64,000 bases of DNA, from positions 107,329,549-107,393,548 of the forward strand of contig CM030368.1 of NCBI GenBank assembly GCA_017893485.1. Direction: 5' to 3'. The position numbers and the translations under genes are program-made. Positions 46,971-58,150 of this stretch are shown in pieces. Numbering within the stretch: position 1 is the first letter of the stretch; every line of letters begins with the position of its first letter. Below the pieces are notes generated by a model that was not told the DNA's origin, did no database searches, and saw only the letters and a list, made by a program, of their open reading frames with translations. This stretch comes from Hemerocallis citrina. Taxonomy: Eukaryota; Streptophyta; Magnoliopsida; Asparagales; Asphodelaceae.

Positions 46971-47025
46971 GATCCTGGGACCTGTGGGTTATGGACCCAC
47001 CACGCTTCCGCTGTGCCACTCTGAT
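46971..47025 (-). pseudogene. tRNA-Met(initiator)-like 5' fragment, complex B copy 1
   Basis: A 55-base sense match on the minus strand: ATCAGAGTGGCACAGCGG ... GTGGGTCCATAACCCAC ... AGGTCCCAGGATC. It comprises acceptor 5' strand, D arm with A-box, complete anticodon arm with CAT, variable loop and the start of the T arm. Against the plant initiator tRNA as I recall it, two bases differ. The B-box and 3' half are missing and CTTTTG follows, so it is neither a full tRNA nor a Pol III gene. Confidence 0.85.
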
Positions 47026-47059
47026 CGGGGAAGACTCCAATAGCATCCAGCGATGCCAA

Positions 47060-47117
47060 CCGACGAACCAAGCAGAAAGAAAGGAATGGACGACACCAGA
47101 ATCAAGGAATATGGGTA
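47060..47117 (-). pseudogene. protease active-site remnant, complex B copy 1
   Basis: In sense the bases encode IFLDSGVVHSFLSAWFVG. This aligns with LFDYGATHSFVSSRFVA of element F at both protein and DNA level; D-S-G is intact. It lies within a 79-codon frame (47130-46891) that runs on through the tRNA-like segment. Confidence 0.6.
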
Positions 47118-47364
47118 TGAAAGAATGCATTCATACCCCAGAAGAAATCAACAAAGAGGACGACGGAAAAAGACAGAAGAAGCAAGGAATCAAGAGAAAT
47201 GAATAAGAAGGGATCAAGATGGATGGAATAAGACTAGTATCCAGATCTGAGTTGGTAATAATTGATTCATTTATGCATGTATGGTTGGTGAAGTGTTGTG
47301 CAGATCCCAGTTAGAGCCAAGCTTGTCTAGTATATTAGTTGCCTAATACATTAGCCAAACCTGA

Positions 47365-47377
47365 GGCTCTGATACCA
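47365..47377 (-). other. primer-binding site, complex B internal region 1
   Basis: In sense TGGTATCAGAGCC, ten bases inside the LTR edge at 47388; perfect to the initiator tRNA-Met 3' end. Confidence 0.9.
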
Positions 47378-48295
47378 CAGAAAACCCTGTCACGCCCCGC
47401 TTCCCAAAAATACAGAATACGAGTGCGTAACAAAAGCCCAGCGAATGATTATAATCATCCTTAAGCTGTTTCAAGAAATCTTTACAACATATCACAAAGT
47501 TTAACAGAGTTGGAAGCAAAAGTGGAACCAACATGCACCATCGAATTAAATTTACCAACAGAAATTACTTGAAATCAAATACCATGTTCTCAAATAAACA
47601 GAGTCTGGAAAAACAAATATCTTGGGTCACATTGCCCAAGTACAAAATAATAACCAAGTCTCAAAACTCGAGAATACTACAAGTCTCACAAATACAATAT
47701 AATGTTCTAGCATGAAACATAAATAATAATAATAATCTAGAAGCAACTACTACTGCAAGTCTCCAGCATCACCTTGAACCTGTTCGCCATAATCTGCAAA
47801 TCATAGAATGCAGGAAAGGAGAAAGAGAAAACACAAGTACCTGTCAATGGCAAGTCCGGGTCACAAAATAGAGTAGGATACAAGCACATGGAATGGGATA
47901 ATTAACTAGCACATGCTATAGGTATGAAGTCAACTTAGACAAACTAGCAAGGTAAAAGTGTCAAAGGTCACGACATAAATCATGTATCCTATAAACCTGC
48001 ATCAAGTGTCAAGTGTCGTGTAAACTTGTATCAGGTATCATGTTTCATGTAGTTCATGTCTCATACATCATGTCTCATGTATCATGTAGTCAAGTATCTA
48101 GCAAGCAGGTTTCATGTTCAAGTATCTTATTCAAGTATCATGTTCGAGTATTAAGTTCAAGTCTTGTGTGGTTACTATCTAGGTAGCACGACATGCAACC
48201 CATTCTACATGGTTGCTATAACACAGCAGTTTCACTTTAGATTTTATAGAGGACCATGCAGGGCAGTATACTCAGGTACAAGCTCCAAGTATCAT

Positions 48296-48460
48296 GTAAA
48301 CAAGCTCCAACCCCAAACACACCAAATATCATGTAAACAAGCTCCAACCCCAAACACACCAAATATCATGTAACGAGCTCCAACCCCAAACACACCAAAT
48401 ATCATGTAACGAGCTCCAACCCCAAACACACCAAATATCATGTAAACAAGCTCCAATATA
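48296..48460 (-). repeat. 36-base minisatellite, four units, in LTR B (left)
   Basis: The unit core is CTCCAACCCCAAACACACC followed by AAATATCATGTAA. Two units have AACAAG before CTCC and two have CGAG. The right LTR has three units (55247-55365). The array follows the CAAGTATC-rich segment. Confidence 0.9.
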
Positions 48461-50393
48461 CCCACTACTACACATTTCTGCACTATCCACTACTAGATCT
48501 GTCCCATATACCCCGGCTTGATCACTTTTAGTTATTAATGTCCAACATGCATGAATACGTGTAAACTAGTGTCAAATAAGCATTGTGGGATCAGGTACAA
48601 GTTCAGGTTATCAAATCAGCATGCAAGGGTATTATAGGTTCACATATACGAGCAAAATATACAAGATTCATAATCAGGACAGCAGGACTATACAGCACTA
48701 AATTAGCAATTCCAAGAACTACAGACATGCAAATCATGATCCTTCAAATGATCTGGAATCTAGACATCCACACGCTTGTAACGGGTATAATAAAGACCTA
48801 TACTAGTACACAACATTTCAGTTTAAAAGTCAATTCAACACAGGTTTACGGTACAGCTAGAAAACAGGGGAATGACTTCCAACACATATAAAAAGCATGA
48901 AAATTCATCAAATAAATCCATAAAAATTCTGGGGTAATCCCCTACATATGTGGACTCAAAATAATAATTTTCATAATTTTCCATAAAGTATAGATATGTT
49001 AACAAAATGAAAAGTAACACAAAACATGGTTTTGATGGACCTGGAATTTCTCAACACTGCTGTACAAAATCAAGCATATCTTGCAAACAGTGCATTGAAA
49101 ATCACTTCCGCCAAAACGGGGTGAAAGTAGATAAAATTCTCCAACTTTCATATCTCACATAATATTTCCATACAGTAAATAAAAATAGGGTGAACACAGC
49201 ATTCAACTTAGAGCAACACGTAGTTTATAGCAAAAGTGCATTATAGAAAAGGGTATAAGACATCGCTCAAAACTTATCTTTAAAATACCACATAAATCTG
49301 GGAACTACCTAATATCATGGAAAAACACTGGGCAAAGTATTATGGCATGGTATCATGTATAACTTGGATCTTGAAAATAAATAGATGATAAAATCTACCC
49401 CGAACTGAATCTGGAAACTACCGATATGCAGTCACTAAAATAATCATAACTAATTTGTACGAACTCCAAACTGGATGAAACCAGTGGGGTCAGAAAATAA
49501 GTTCAATCCTCTACAATTTACTCAGAAATGTCCATGTTGATATTCGGACTCTAACTCAGGTAAAAACAGCAATCAATTCAGTACAGCCCGAATTTCCAGA
49601 TTTCACAACTAAACTTCAAAACGTCATAACTTCTACAAAAATGAACGAAACTCATCCAAATTTGAAACGCAGCCTAACCATTGTCTAAATATCATGTCTA
49701 AGGGTTTCTAACATGTCAAAACCTAATATTTTCATATGGGCAATCAATCAAACATGGTTCATGTGCTATTTGACCTATGCGATCAAAATCGCGCTTTGGG
49801 TGAAACCTACGGCATAACCTTATCAAAATTCATATTCTAAGTCATCTATGGCCTGTTTTGAACAATAGAGACGAAACCCACAAATAAAAATCTAATCTTT
49901 GGCCGTCTCTAGTCTCAAACTACCCTATATGTGAACTTTCGACTTGTATCAACCTAAGAAAATTATGTACAAGTTACTTGCCTCTTTTTGACGATTAACG
50001 TGACCAAACGCAGCCAAGCAATGAAACCCACGAGCGAGAGGCCTTTCCACGTGATTCCACGTGAACCCACGAGCCGAAACGCGCCTATGATCGACTCCTT
50101 GATGCACGAACTCAAAGTGGGCGATACCCACTTCTCCAAATCGGCGAAGAGAGGTGTAGGGGCTGTTTTGAGATGGATGGGTGTTGTTTTGGTGAAGGGC
50201 CGACCACAAGGAGCGCAAGGAAAAGAAGGGTTTTGTAGTACGGAGTTGTAGTATGGTGGAGGGATTTGATTGTGGTGATCGGCAATGGCTTGGGAAAGGA
50301 AAGAGAGGGTCGGCCTGGGGTATAATATGCAGGCCGGGAGAGAATGAGAAGGAGGGGAGGCCGGTTGGAATAGGAGAGGGTAAGAGAGTAAAT

Positions 50394-50430
50394 TAGGGTT
50401 AGGGATTAATTAGTGTTAGGGGTATATATA
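50394..50430 (-). promoter_or_regulatory. LTR B promoter module
   Basis: In sense CCCTATATATACCCC (50421-50433) with CCCTAACCCTAA downstream (50394-50405). Absent from the right LTR because of its internal deletion. Confidence 0.6.
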
Positions 50431-50849
50431 GGGGATCAAATGTGGGTTAATGGGTAGTGGATATCAATAGGATTAAATGGATGTACAATTGGGTAATGGA
50501 TATTGGGTAGATTTCAAATGGGCATACAAGATGCAATGAACCCTATGGCTCCTAACAATCTCCTTAAGGGCCAAAAATCTCAAATTGACCAAAACTCCTC
50601 TAAAAGTCCACCATGACCCAAAAATAATATTTAAACATGAACAGGACCAAGAAAATGAGAAAAATATCTCAAAATGGCGAAAAAACGGACGATCGGTGCA
50701 CAAACAGCACACGGAGATCAAAATGCCAGAAAAATAATATAAAATAAAAATAATTAAATATATTGTTCCGAAAAATACAATGGAATATAATAATCCACAA
50801 AAGAAAAAAATATTCTCAAAAATACCAAAAGTGAAAAACAGAGGTTACA

Positions 50850-50862
50850 ATCCTACCTCCCT
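50850..50862 (-). other. polypurine tract, complex B
   Basis: In sense GGGAGGTAGGAT next to the TGTAACC edge. Confidence 0.8.
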
Positions 50863-50949
50863 ACAAGAAAATTTCGTCCTCGAAATTAAAAAGAAAGGTA
50901 CATAGGATAACCCCAAGAAAAATCAAAACCACCAAAACAAAACAACCAA

Positions 50950-51643
50950 CTACTCAAACAAGTGAGGAAACTTCTGCTGAATTTCCTCCTCCAACTCCCA
51001 TGTCGACTCACCAGGCGAGTGAGGATTCCAAGCGACACGGACCAACTTAATGACCTTGTTCTTAAGCACTTTCTCCCGCCGATCCACAATAGCAACAGGC
51101 AGAATCTCACAAGTCAAATCCGGCCGTACGGTCAACTCTGAATAGTCGATCACGTGGCTCTCATCTCGGATATACCTCCTGAGTTGTGAGACATGGAAAA
51201 CATCGTGCACTCCCGATAAAGCTGGCGGCAATGCGAGACGATAGGCCACCTTGCCTACTCGCTCCAAGATCTCAAACGGTCCAATAAATCTTGGGCTAAG
51301 CTTGCCCCCGCCACCGAACCGAATGACACCGCGGCACGGCGATACCTTGAGAAAAACATGGTCACCAACTGCGAACTCCAACGCCCTGCGATGAACATCA
51401 GCCCACCGCCTCTGCCTGTCCTGAGCTGCCTGCAAGTGCTTCCTGATCTGAACCACTGCCTCCACTGTCTTGGTGATCAACTCTGGACCCAACAACTGCC
51501 TCTCGCCAACATCATCCCAACAAACTGGCGATCTACACTTCCGCCCATAGAGTGCCTCAAACAGAGCAGCTTTAATACTCGCCTGAAAGCTATTATTGTA
51601 CGAGAACTCCACAAGATGCAAGTGATCCTCCCAAGACCCACCA
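50950..51643 (-). pseudogene. pol: complex B integrase C-terminal half and chromodomain-like tail
   Basis: The frame runs from just after a stop (ML*FGGSW, TAG for CAG, 51646) to the natural end. It contains HLVEFSYNNSFQASIKAALF, ALYGRKCRSPVCWDDVGERQ, the GPF module GKLSPRFIGPFEILERVG, PPALSGVHDVFHVSQLRRYI, then EILPVAIVDRREKVLKNKVI and STWELEEEIQQKFPHLFE. This is the most complete C-terminal region in the window and fits Tekay-type chromoviruses. It is separated from the catalytic core by a stop. Confidence 0.9.
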
Positions 51644-51645
51644 AA

Positions 51646-52579
51646 CTAAAGCATGCAGGACCTCAACATGTCCTCGAGAATCTGAATAGTCCGCTCTGAC
51701 TGTCCATCAGTCTGGGGATGAAAAGCTGTACTGTACTTTAATTTGCTCCCCAAACATCTCTGAAGACTCTCCCAAAACTGAGATCTGAATCTCGTATCCC
51801 TATCAGATACAATGCTAACTGGGACCCCATGAAGCCTAACAATCTCTTGCATATACCTCTCAGCAAGGCTCTCAGTAGATTGACCGACACGAAAAAGGAA
51901 TGAAGTGAGCACTCTTCGTCAAACGGTCCACAATCACCCAAATAGCATTATGACCCTTCGGACTCCTTGGCAAAGCGGTCACAAAATCCATGGTGATGTG
52001 TTCCCACTTCCACTCTGGAATAGGAAGCGATTGAAGAAGTCCAGCGATCCTCTGATGCTCTGCCTTAACCTGCTGGCAGACTAAACACTGAGCAACATAC
52101 TGAGCCACAGCCCTCTTCATACCTTGCCACCAGAAATGAAGCTTCAAATCCCGATACATCTTTGTACCGCCAGGATGGATAGAATACGAAGACTGGTGAG
52201 CTTCTTTAAGTAACCTCTGACGAGCTTCACCCTCCGGGACACATAACCGGGAACCAAAACGAAGGGAGCCATCTGCATGAATAACTATGTCCGTCCTAGA
52301 CCCAGACTCAACCTCAGCCCGAAACTTCTGCAACTGTGCATCACTAGCCTGCGCCTCCTTAATCTGCTCGACAAGAGACGACTACAACTGGAGCGCCAAA
52401 CAACTCCGACCAGAACTCGGCAACACTATCTCAAGCTCTAACCTCCTCATCTGCTCAATGAGATCTCTCTGCTGAGTAAGAAATGAAACTGCTGGTCTCC
52501 TACTCAAAGCATCAGGCACCAAGTTTACTTTACCAAGATGGTATTGCAAACTGATGTCATACTCGGCCATAAGTTCCAA
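51646..52579 (-). pseudogene. pol: complex B integrase zinc-binding domain and core, frameshifted
   Basis: 52579-52382 holds the RNase H end ([29 protein letters not shown]) and linker. 52333-51872 has the HHCC motif in HQSSYSIHPGGTKMYRDLKL and YVAQCLVCQQVKAEHQ, then TMDFVTALPRSPKGHNAIWV. A frameshift near 51890 follows KSAHFIPF. The core resumes as [20 protein letters not shown] and [20 protein letters not shown], so all three DDE residues are present, but in two frames. Confidence 0.88.
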
Positions 52580-52588
52580 CCAACGCCT

Positions 52589-53812
52589 TTACCTCATGTT
52601 TAACTCCTTCTGGGTGAAGACGTACTTGAGACTTTTGTGGTCTGTAAAGATCTCCACTCGGTCTCCAAGCAAATAATGTCTCCACAGCTTCAAAGCAAAA
52701 ATCACTACCGCTAACTCAAAGTCATGAGTAGGATAGTTCTTCTCATGCGGCCTCAACTGCCTCGATGCATACGCAACAACGCGGCCCTTCTGCATAAGAA
52801 CTGCTCCAAGACCCTTACCAGAAGCATCACAGTGAACCACAAATCCGCCTGAACCATCTGGAATAGTCAACACAGGCGCTGACGTCAGTCTATCCTTCAA
52901 CTCAACGAATGCCACATTGCACTCATCCGACCAACAAAATTTCTGATCCTTCCCAGTCAATTTAGTCAAAGGTCCTGCTATCTTCGAAAAATCCTGAACG
53001 AACTTTCGATAATAGCTAGCCAAACCCAGAAAACTCCTGACTTCTGAAACTAACTTGGGAATAAGCCAATCCTTCACAGCGTCAATCTTGGCAGGATCCA
53101 CAGAAATACCATTGCCAGAAACAATATGCCCCAAGAAAGAAATTCTGTCGAGCCAAAACTCACACTTGCTCAGCTTCCTATAGAGCTTATGCTCTCTCAT
53201 AGTCTGCAGAACCACTCTAAGATGCTCAGCATGATCTTCCCGATTCTTAGAATACACCAAAATATCATCGATAAAGACCACCACGAACTTATCCAAATAC
53301 TGCGAGAACACCCGGTTCATAAGACTCATGAACACAACCAGCGCGTTAGTAACTCCCAACGGCATCACGAGATAGTTATAGTGCCCGTATCTAGTCCTGA
53401 AAGCAGCCTTCGGTATGTCTGCAACCTTCACCTTAACTTGGTGATATCCAGAACGAAGATCCAACTTTGAGAAAACAGAAGCCCCACTCAGCTGATCAAA
53501 CAAATCATCAATTCTGGGCAACGGATACCGATTCTTCACCGTAACTCTGTTCAGCTCTCGGTAATCCATGCACATCCGACGACTACCATCCTTCTTATCA
53601 ACAAAAAGGACCGGAGCACCCCATGGCGAAACACTAGGTCTGATGAAACCCAAATCAAGCAACTCCTGAATCTGCACCTTAAGCTCTGCCAGCTCAACTG
53701 GTGCCATCCTGTAGGGAGCCTTCAATATCGATTCTGTTCCAGGCTGAACATCAATACCAAATTCTACTTTCCTATCAGGGGGTAAGCCAGGCAAATTCAT
53801 CTGGAAAAACAT
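52589..53812 (-). pseudogene. pol: complex B reverse transcriptase and RNase H, 407-codon frame
   Basis: This is the longest pol frame in the window. It starts [20 protein letters not shown] only because one extra A near 53795 shifts DELPGLPP out of the upstream frame. It carries [60 protein letters not shown], catalytic [35 protein letters not shown], then RNase H with [40 protein letters not shown] and [19 protein letters not shown] before a stop (Q expected). RT and RNase H catalytic residues look intact. Gag and protease are absent upstream. Confidence 0.9.
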
Positions 53813-53918
53813 CCATGAAATCCCGCACTACGAAAGTATCACCCAGCTGTTCGGCTGCGCCTCTTGTAGTTAAAATGGAGGAATCCAAAACAATGCAAGG
53901 AAGGAGAAACAACAAAAG

Positions 53919-53973
53919 GATCCTGGGACCTGTGGGTTATGGACCCACCACGCTTCCGCTGCGCCACTCTGAT
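53919..53973 (-). pseudogene. tRNA-Met(initiator)-like 5' fragment, complex B copy 2
   Basis: The same 55 bases as 46971-47025 but with GGCGCAGCGG in the D arm, as in the tRNA. By my recollection of the plant initiator tRNA-Met it differs at a single base (T for C at the 3' edge of the anticodon 5' stem). The A-box is intact and the B-box truncated. It lies between the protease remnant and RT. Confidence 0.87.
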
Positions 53974-54004
53974 CGGGGAAGACTCCAATAGCATCCAGCG
54001 ATGC

Positions 54005-54067
54005 CAACCGACGAACCAAGCAGAAAGAAAGGAATGGACGACACCAGAATCAAGGAATATGGGTATG
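54005..54067 (-). pseudogene. protease active-site remnant, complex B copy 2
   Basis: Identical to 47060-47117: encodes FLDSGVVHSFLSAWFVG in the frame 54078-53839. Confidence 0.6.
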
Positions 54068-54312
54068 AAAGAATGCATTCATACCCCAGAAGAAATCAAC
54101 AAAGAGGACGACGGAAAAAGACAGAAGAAGCAAGGAATCAAGAGAAATGAATAAGAAGGGATCAAGATGGATGGAATAAGACTAGTATCCAGATCTGAGT
54201 TGGTAATAATTGATTCATTTATGCATGTATGGTTGGTGAAGTGTTGTGCAGATCCCAGTTAGAGCCAAGCTTGTCTAGTATATTAGTTGCCTAATACATT
54301 AGCCAAACCTGA

Positions 54313-54325
54313 GGCTCTGATACCA
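54313..54325 (-). other. primer-binding site, complex B internal region 2
   Basis: TGGTATCAGAGCC in sense, ten bases inside the LTR edge at 54336. Confidence 0.9.
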
Positions 54326-54335
54326 CAGAAAACCC

Positions 54336-56617
54336 TGTCACGCCCCGCTTCCCAAAAATACAGAATACGAGTGCGTAACAAAAGCCCAGCGAATGATTAT
54401 AATCATCCTTAAGCTGTTTCAAGAAATCTTTACAACATATCACAAAGTTTAACAGAGTTGGAAGCAAAAGTGGAACCAACATGCAACATCGAATTAAATT
54501 TACCAACAGAAATTACTTGAAATCAAATACCATGTTCTCAAATAAACAGAGTCTGGAAAAACAAATATCTTGGGTCACATCGCCCAAGTACAAAATAATA
54601 ACCAAGTCTCAAAACTCGAGAATACTACAAGTCTCACAAATACAATATAATGCTCTAGCATGAAACATAAATAATAATAATAATCTAGAAGCAACTACTA
54701 CTGCAAGTCTCCAGCATCACCTTGAACCTGTTCGCCATAATCTGCAAATCATAGAATGCAGGAAAGGAGAAAGAGAAAACACAAGTACCTGTCAATGGCA
54801 AGTCCGGGTCACAAAATAGAGTAGGATACAAGCACATGGAATGGGATAATTAACTAGCACATGCTATAGGTATGAAGTCAACTTAGACAAACTAGCAAGG
54901 TAAAAGTGTCAAAGGTCACGACATAAATCATGTATCCTATAAACCTGCATCAAGTGTCAAGTGTCGTGTAAACTTGTATCAGGTATCATGTTTCATGTAG
55001 TTCATGTCTCATACATCATGTCTCATGTATCATGTAGTCAAGTATCTAGCAAGCAGGTTTCATGTTCAAGTATCTTATTCAAGTATCATGTTCGAGTATT
55101 AAGTTCAAGTCTTGTGTGGTTACTATCTAGGTAGCACGACATGCAACCCATTCTACATGGTTGCTATAACACAGCAGTTTCGCTTTAGATTTTATAGGGG
55201 ACCATGCAGGGCAGTATACTCAGGTACAAGCTCCAAGTATCATGTAAACAAGCTCCAACCCCAAACACACCAAATATCATGTAAACAAGCTCCAACCCCA
55301 AACACACCAAATATCATGTAACGAGCTCCAACCCCAAACACACCAAATATCATGTAAACAAGCTCCAAACCAAACCAGGTTCTTCCGAGTACACATTTCT
55401 GCACTATCCACTACTAGATCTGTCCCATATACCCCGGCTTGATCACTTTTAGTTATTAATGTCCAACATGCATGAATACGTGTAAACTAGTGTCAAATAA
55501 GCATTGTGGGATCAGGTACAAGTTCAGGTTATCAAATCAGCGTGCAAGGGTATTATAGGTTCACATATACGAGCAAAATATACAAGATTCATAATCAGGA
55601 CAGCAGGACTATACAGCACTAAATCAGCGATTCCAAGCACTACAGACATGCAAATCATGATCCTTCAAAGGATCTGGAATCTAGACATCCACACGCTTCT
55701 AATGAGTATAATAAAGACCTATACTAGTTCACAACATTTCAGTTTAAAAGTCAATTCAACACAAATTTACGGTACAGCCAGAAAACAGGGGAATGACTTC
55801 CAACACATATAAAAAGCATGAAAATTCATCAAATAAATCCATAAAATTCTGGGGTAATCCCCTACATATGTGGACTCAAAATAATAATTTTCATAATTTT
55901 CAGAAAGTATAGATATGTTAACAAAAAATGAAAAGTAACACAAAACATGGTTTTGATGGACCTGGAATTTCTCAACACTGCTGTACAAAATCAAGCATAT
56001 CTTGCAAACAGTGAATTAAAAATCACTTCCGCCAAAATGGGGTGAAAGTAGATAAAATTCTCAAACTTTCATATCTCACATAATATTTCCATACAGTAAA
56101 TAAAAATAGGGTGAACACAGCATTCAACATAGAGCAACACGCAGTTTACAGCAAAAGTGCATTATAGAAAAGGGTATAAGACATCGCTCAAAACTTATCT
56201 TTAAAATACCACATAAATCTGAAAACTACCTAACATCATGGGGAAACACTGGGCAAAGTATCATGGCATGGTATCATGTATAACTTGGATCTTGAAAATA
56301 AATAGATGATAAAATCTACCCCGAACTGAATCTGGAAACTACCGATATGCAGTCACTAAAATAATCATAACTAATTCATACGAAATCCAAAAATAATATT
56401 TAAACATGAACGGGACCAAGAAAATGAGAAAAATATCTCAAAATGGCGAAAAACGGACGATCGGCGCACAAACAGCACACGGAGATCAAAATGCCAGAAA
56501 AATAATATAAAATAAAAATAATTAAATATATTGTTCCGAAAAAAACAATGGAATATAATAATCCACAAAAGAAAAAAATATTCTCAAAAATACCAAAAGT
56601 GAAAAACAGAGGTTACA
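54336..56617 (-). repeat. complex B LTR, right copy, with internal deletion
   Basis: TGTCACGCCCCGC to CAGAGGTTACA, only 2.28 kb. A deletion of about 1.15 kb at 56385 joins the CGAAATCC segment (like 49466) to AAAAATAATATTTAAACATG (like 50614), removing the promoter and GC-rich block. Three 36-base minisatellite units (55247-55365) instead of four. The following bases GGGTG start A's LTR again. Confidence 0.92.
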
Positions 56618-57051
56618 GGGTGACGCGACGGTAACGGCCTGCGGGGGGGGTCGCCGGAGGGATGGTCGGAGATAGGCCGGGAAAGAAGCATAGTGAGTTT
56701 GGTGGGATTCCAATTGGGGAGAGAGAAATTAAGGAGAGCGGAAGAGGAGAGAGAAATTGAGACGGCTAGGAATTGTATTTTTTGGGTTTTTAAGGTTTGT
56801 ATTAGGATTGTGTTTATAGGGTACAATTAGGATATTGGGTTACTGGTTTCGGATCCAACAATAGCAGGTTTGAGTTGAGAACAAACTACAATTGGGTTTT
56901 TGGGTTCAAGAAGAGATGGGTTTGAAGACAATAAGGTTCAAATAAAATACCCGCAATCCAATAAAATAAAATCCACAAGATATATAGCCCAACAAAAAGA
57001 AAAAATAGTTCATGAACGAAAATTTAAATCAATTGAATACTTAAATTATAC
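56618..57051 (-). repeat. element A right LTR, second segment
   Basis: GGGTGACGCGACGGTAACGG aligns with 42272 onwards of the left LTR, through ATAGCCCAACAAAAAG and GTTCATGAACGAAAATTTAA to 57051. About 140 bases equivalent to 42132-42271 are missing at the B junction. Confidence 0.9.
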
Positions 57052-57599
57052 TGTCACGCACCGCTTTCCAAAAGAGAATACGGAACATGGATACGCGACA
57101 AAAGCCCAACGAATAATTTTCATCATCCATAAGCTGTTCAAGATTCTTTACAACATTTCACAAGAATTCTCAGAGTCGGAAGCAAAAGAATCAACCAAGT
57201 ATGCATAATCGAATCAAATATACCAACCGAAATACTTGAAACCAAAATATTATAATCTCAAATAATTCAGATCTGAATAAGTCAATATCCTGGGTCACAT
57301 TGTCCAAATACAAATAAATCCAAGTACAAGATACATCGTTGTTCAAATAGCAACAAGAAATAATAATAGCAAAATCCAACAGCTAGTATCTCATCTCGCC
57401 AACATCATCTGGTACCTGCTCTCCAAAATTTGCAATTTAACAATTGCAGGAATAGGAAAAAAACAAACTCCCGTCAATGCAATTTACGAGCCGCTTGTAA
57501 TGCAGGATACAAGTATATGGAAAAAACTAACTAATAACATAGAATAGGCATGATAACAAAATATAACAACTAGCATGGCAATATGAACAAGTGTAAGTG

Positions 57600-58150
57600 G
57601 CATGTATCAAGTATCATGTAAACAAGTATCATGTAAACAAGTACCATGTAAACAAGCAACAATTGTCGAGCAAGCAGGTAAATAGGTAACAGGTTTTAAG
57701 TATCAAGTACAAGTAGCAAGTATCAAGTATCAAGTGAACAAGTATCAGACATCATGTATCATGTACAAGTAATCAAGTATCAAGTGTCAAGTTATCATGT
57801 TTAAGTCTTGTATTATTACTATCTAGGTAGGAATTCATGCATCCATACTTTTACTACGTGGCAGTCAACAGAGTTTTGTTTTAGATTTTATAGTGGACCA
57901 TAGAGGACAGTGTACTCAGGGACAAGCCTTAAAAAATCAAGTATCAAGTATCAAGCCTCAAGTATCAAGTAAACAAGCCTCAAGAGTAAAGTATCAAGCC
58001 TCAAGTAGTGAAATATCAAGCCTCAAGTAAAATATCAAGCCAAGTGAAATATCAAGCCTCAAGTATCAAGTATCAAGCCAGGTGAAATATCAAGCCTCAA
58101 GTATCATATATCAAGCCAAGTCTCAAGTATCAAGTATCAAGCCAAGTATC
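57600..58150 (-). repeat. expanded CAAGTATC / CAAGCCTCAAG minisatellite in LTR D
   Basis: CAAGTATCAAGT words are followed by a denser array of CAAGCCTCAAGTATCAAG-type units from 57925 to 58145, longer than in F or A. Confidence 0.85.

Larger units (their letters stand above)
47388..50849 (-). repeat. complex B LTR, left/middle copy (full length)
   Basis: TGTCACGCCCCGC to CAGAGGTTACA, 3.46 kb. It holds the 36-base minisatellite (48296-48460) and a promoter at 50394-50430. The first 2 kb are nearly identical to 54336-56380. Confidence 0.93.
46203..56617 (-). mobile_element. complex B: int-LTR-int-LTR tandem gypsy element without gag
   Basis: From left: partial internal region 1 (46203-47387), LTR (47388-50849), internal region 2 (50850-54335), LTR (54336-56617). 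The middle LTR serves both internal regions, the product expected from unequal exchange between LTRs. The left end is a deletion through RT that also removed about 140 bases of A's LTR. Both internal regions join a leader with protease remnant and tRNA-like segment directly to RT, so gag is missing in both. The duplicated parts are almost identical, making B the youngest-looking insertion here. Confidence 0.88.

Noticed and set aside
46971..47025. Functional tRNA-Met gene
   Set aside because: The 3' T-stem, T-loop and acceptor 3' strand are missing, and the B-box is cut. No mature tRNA can form.
48296..48460. CRISPR-like regular repeat
   Set aside because: Units are directly tandem without unique spacers, inside a plant LTR. 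It is a minisatellite.
53839..54078. 79-codon frame in the B leader as a new small protein
   Set aside because: The frame is a protease scrap running into the tRNA-like segment. Identity between the two B copies reflects tandem duplication, and A's version differs in frame and length, so there is no evidence of coding selection.
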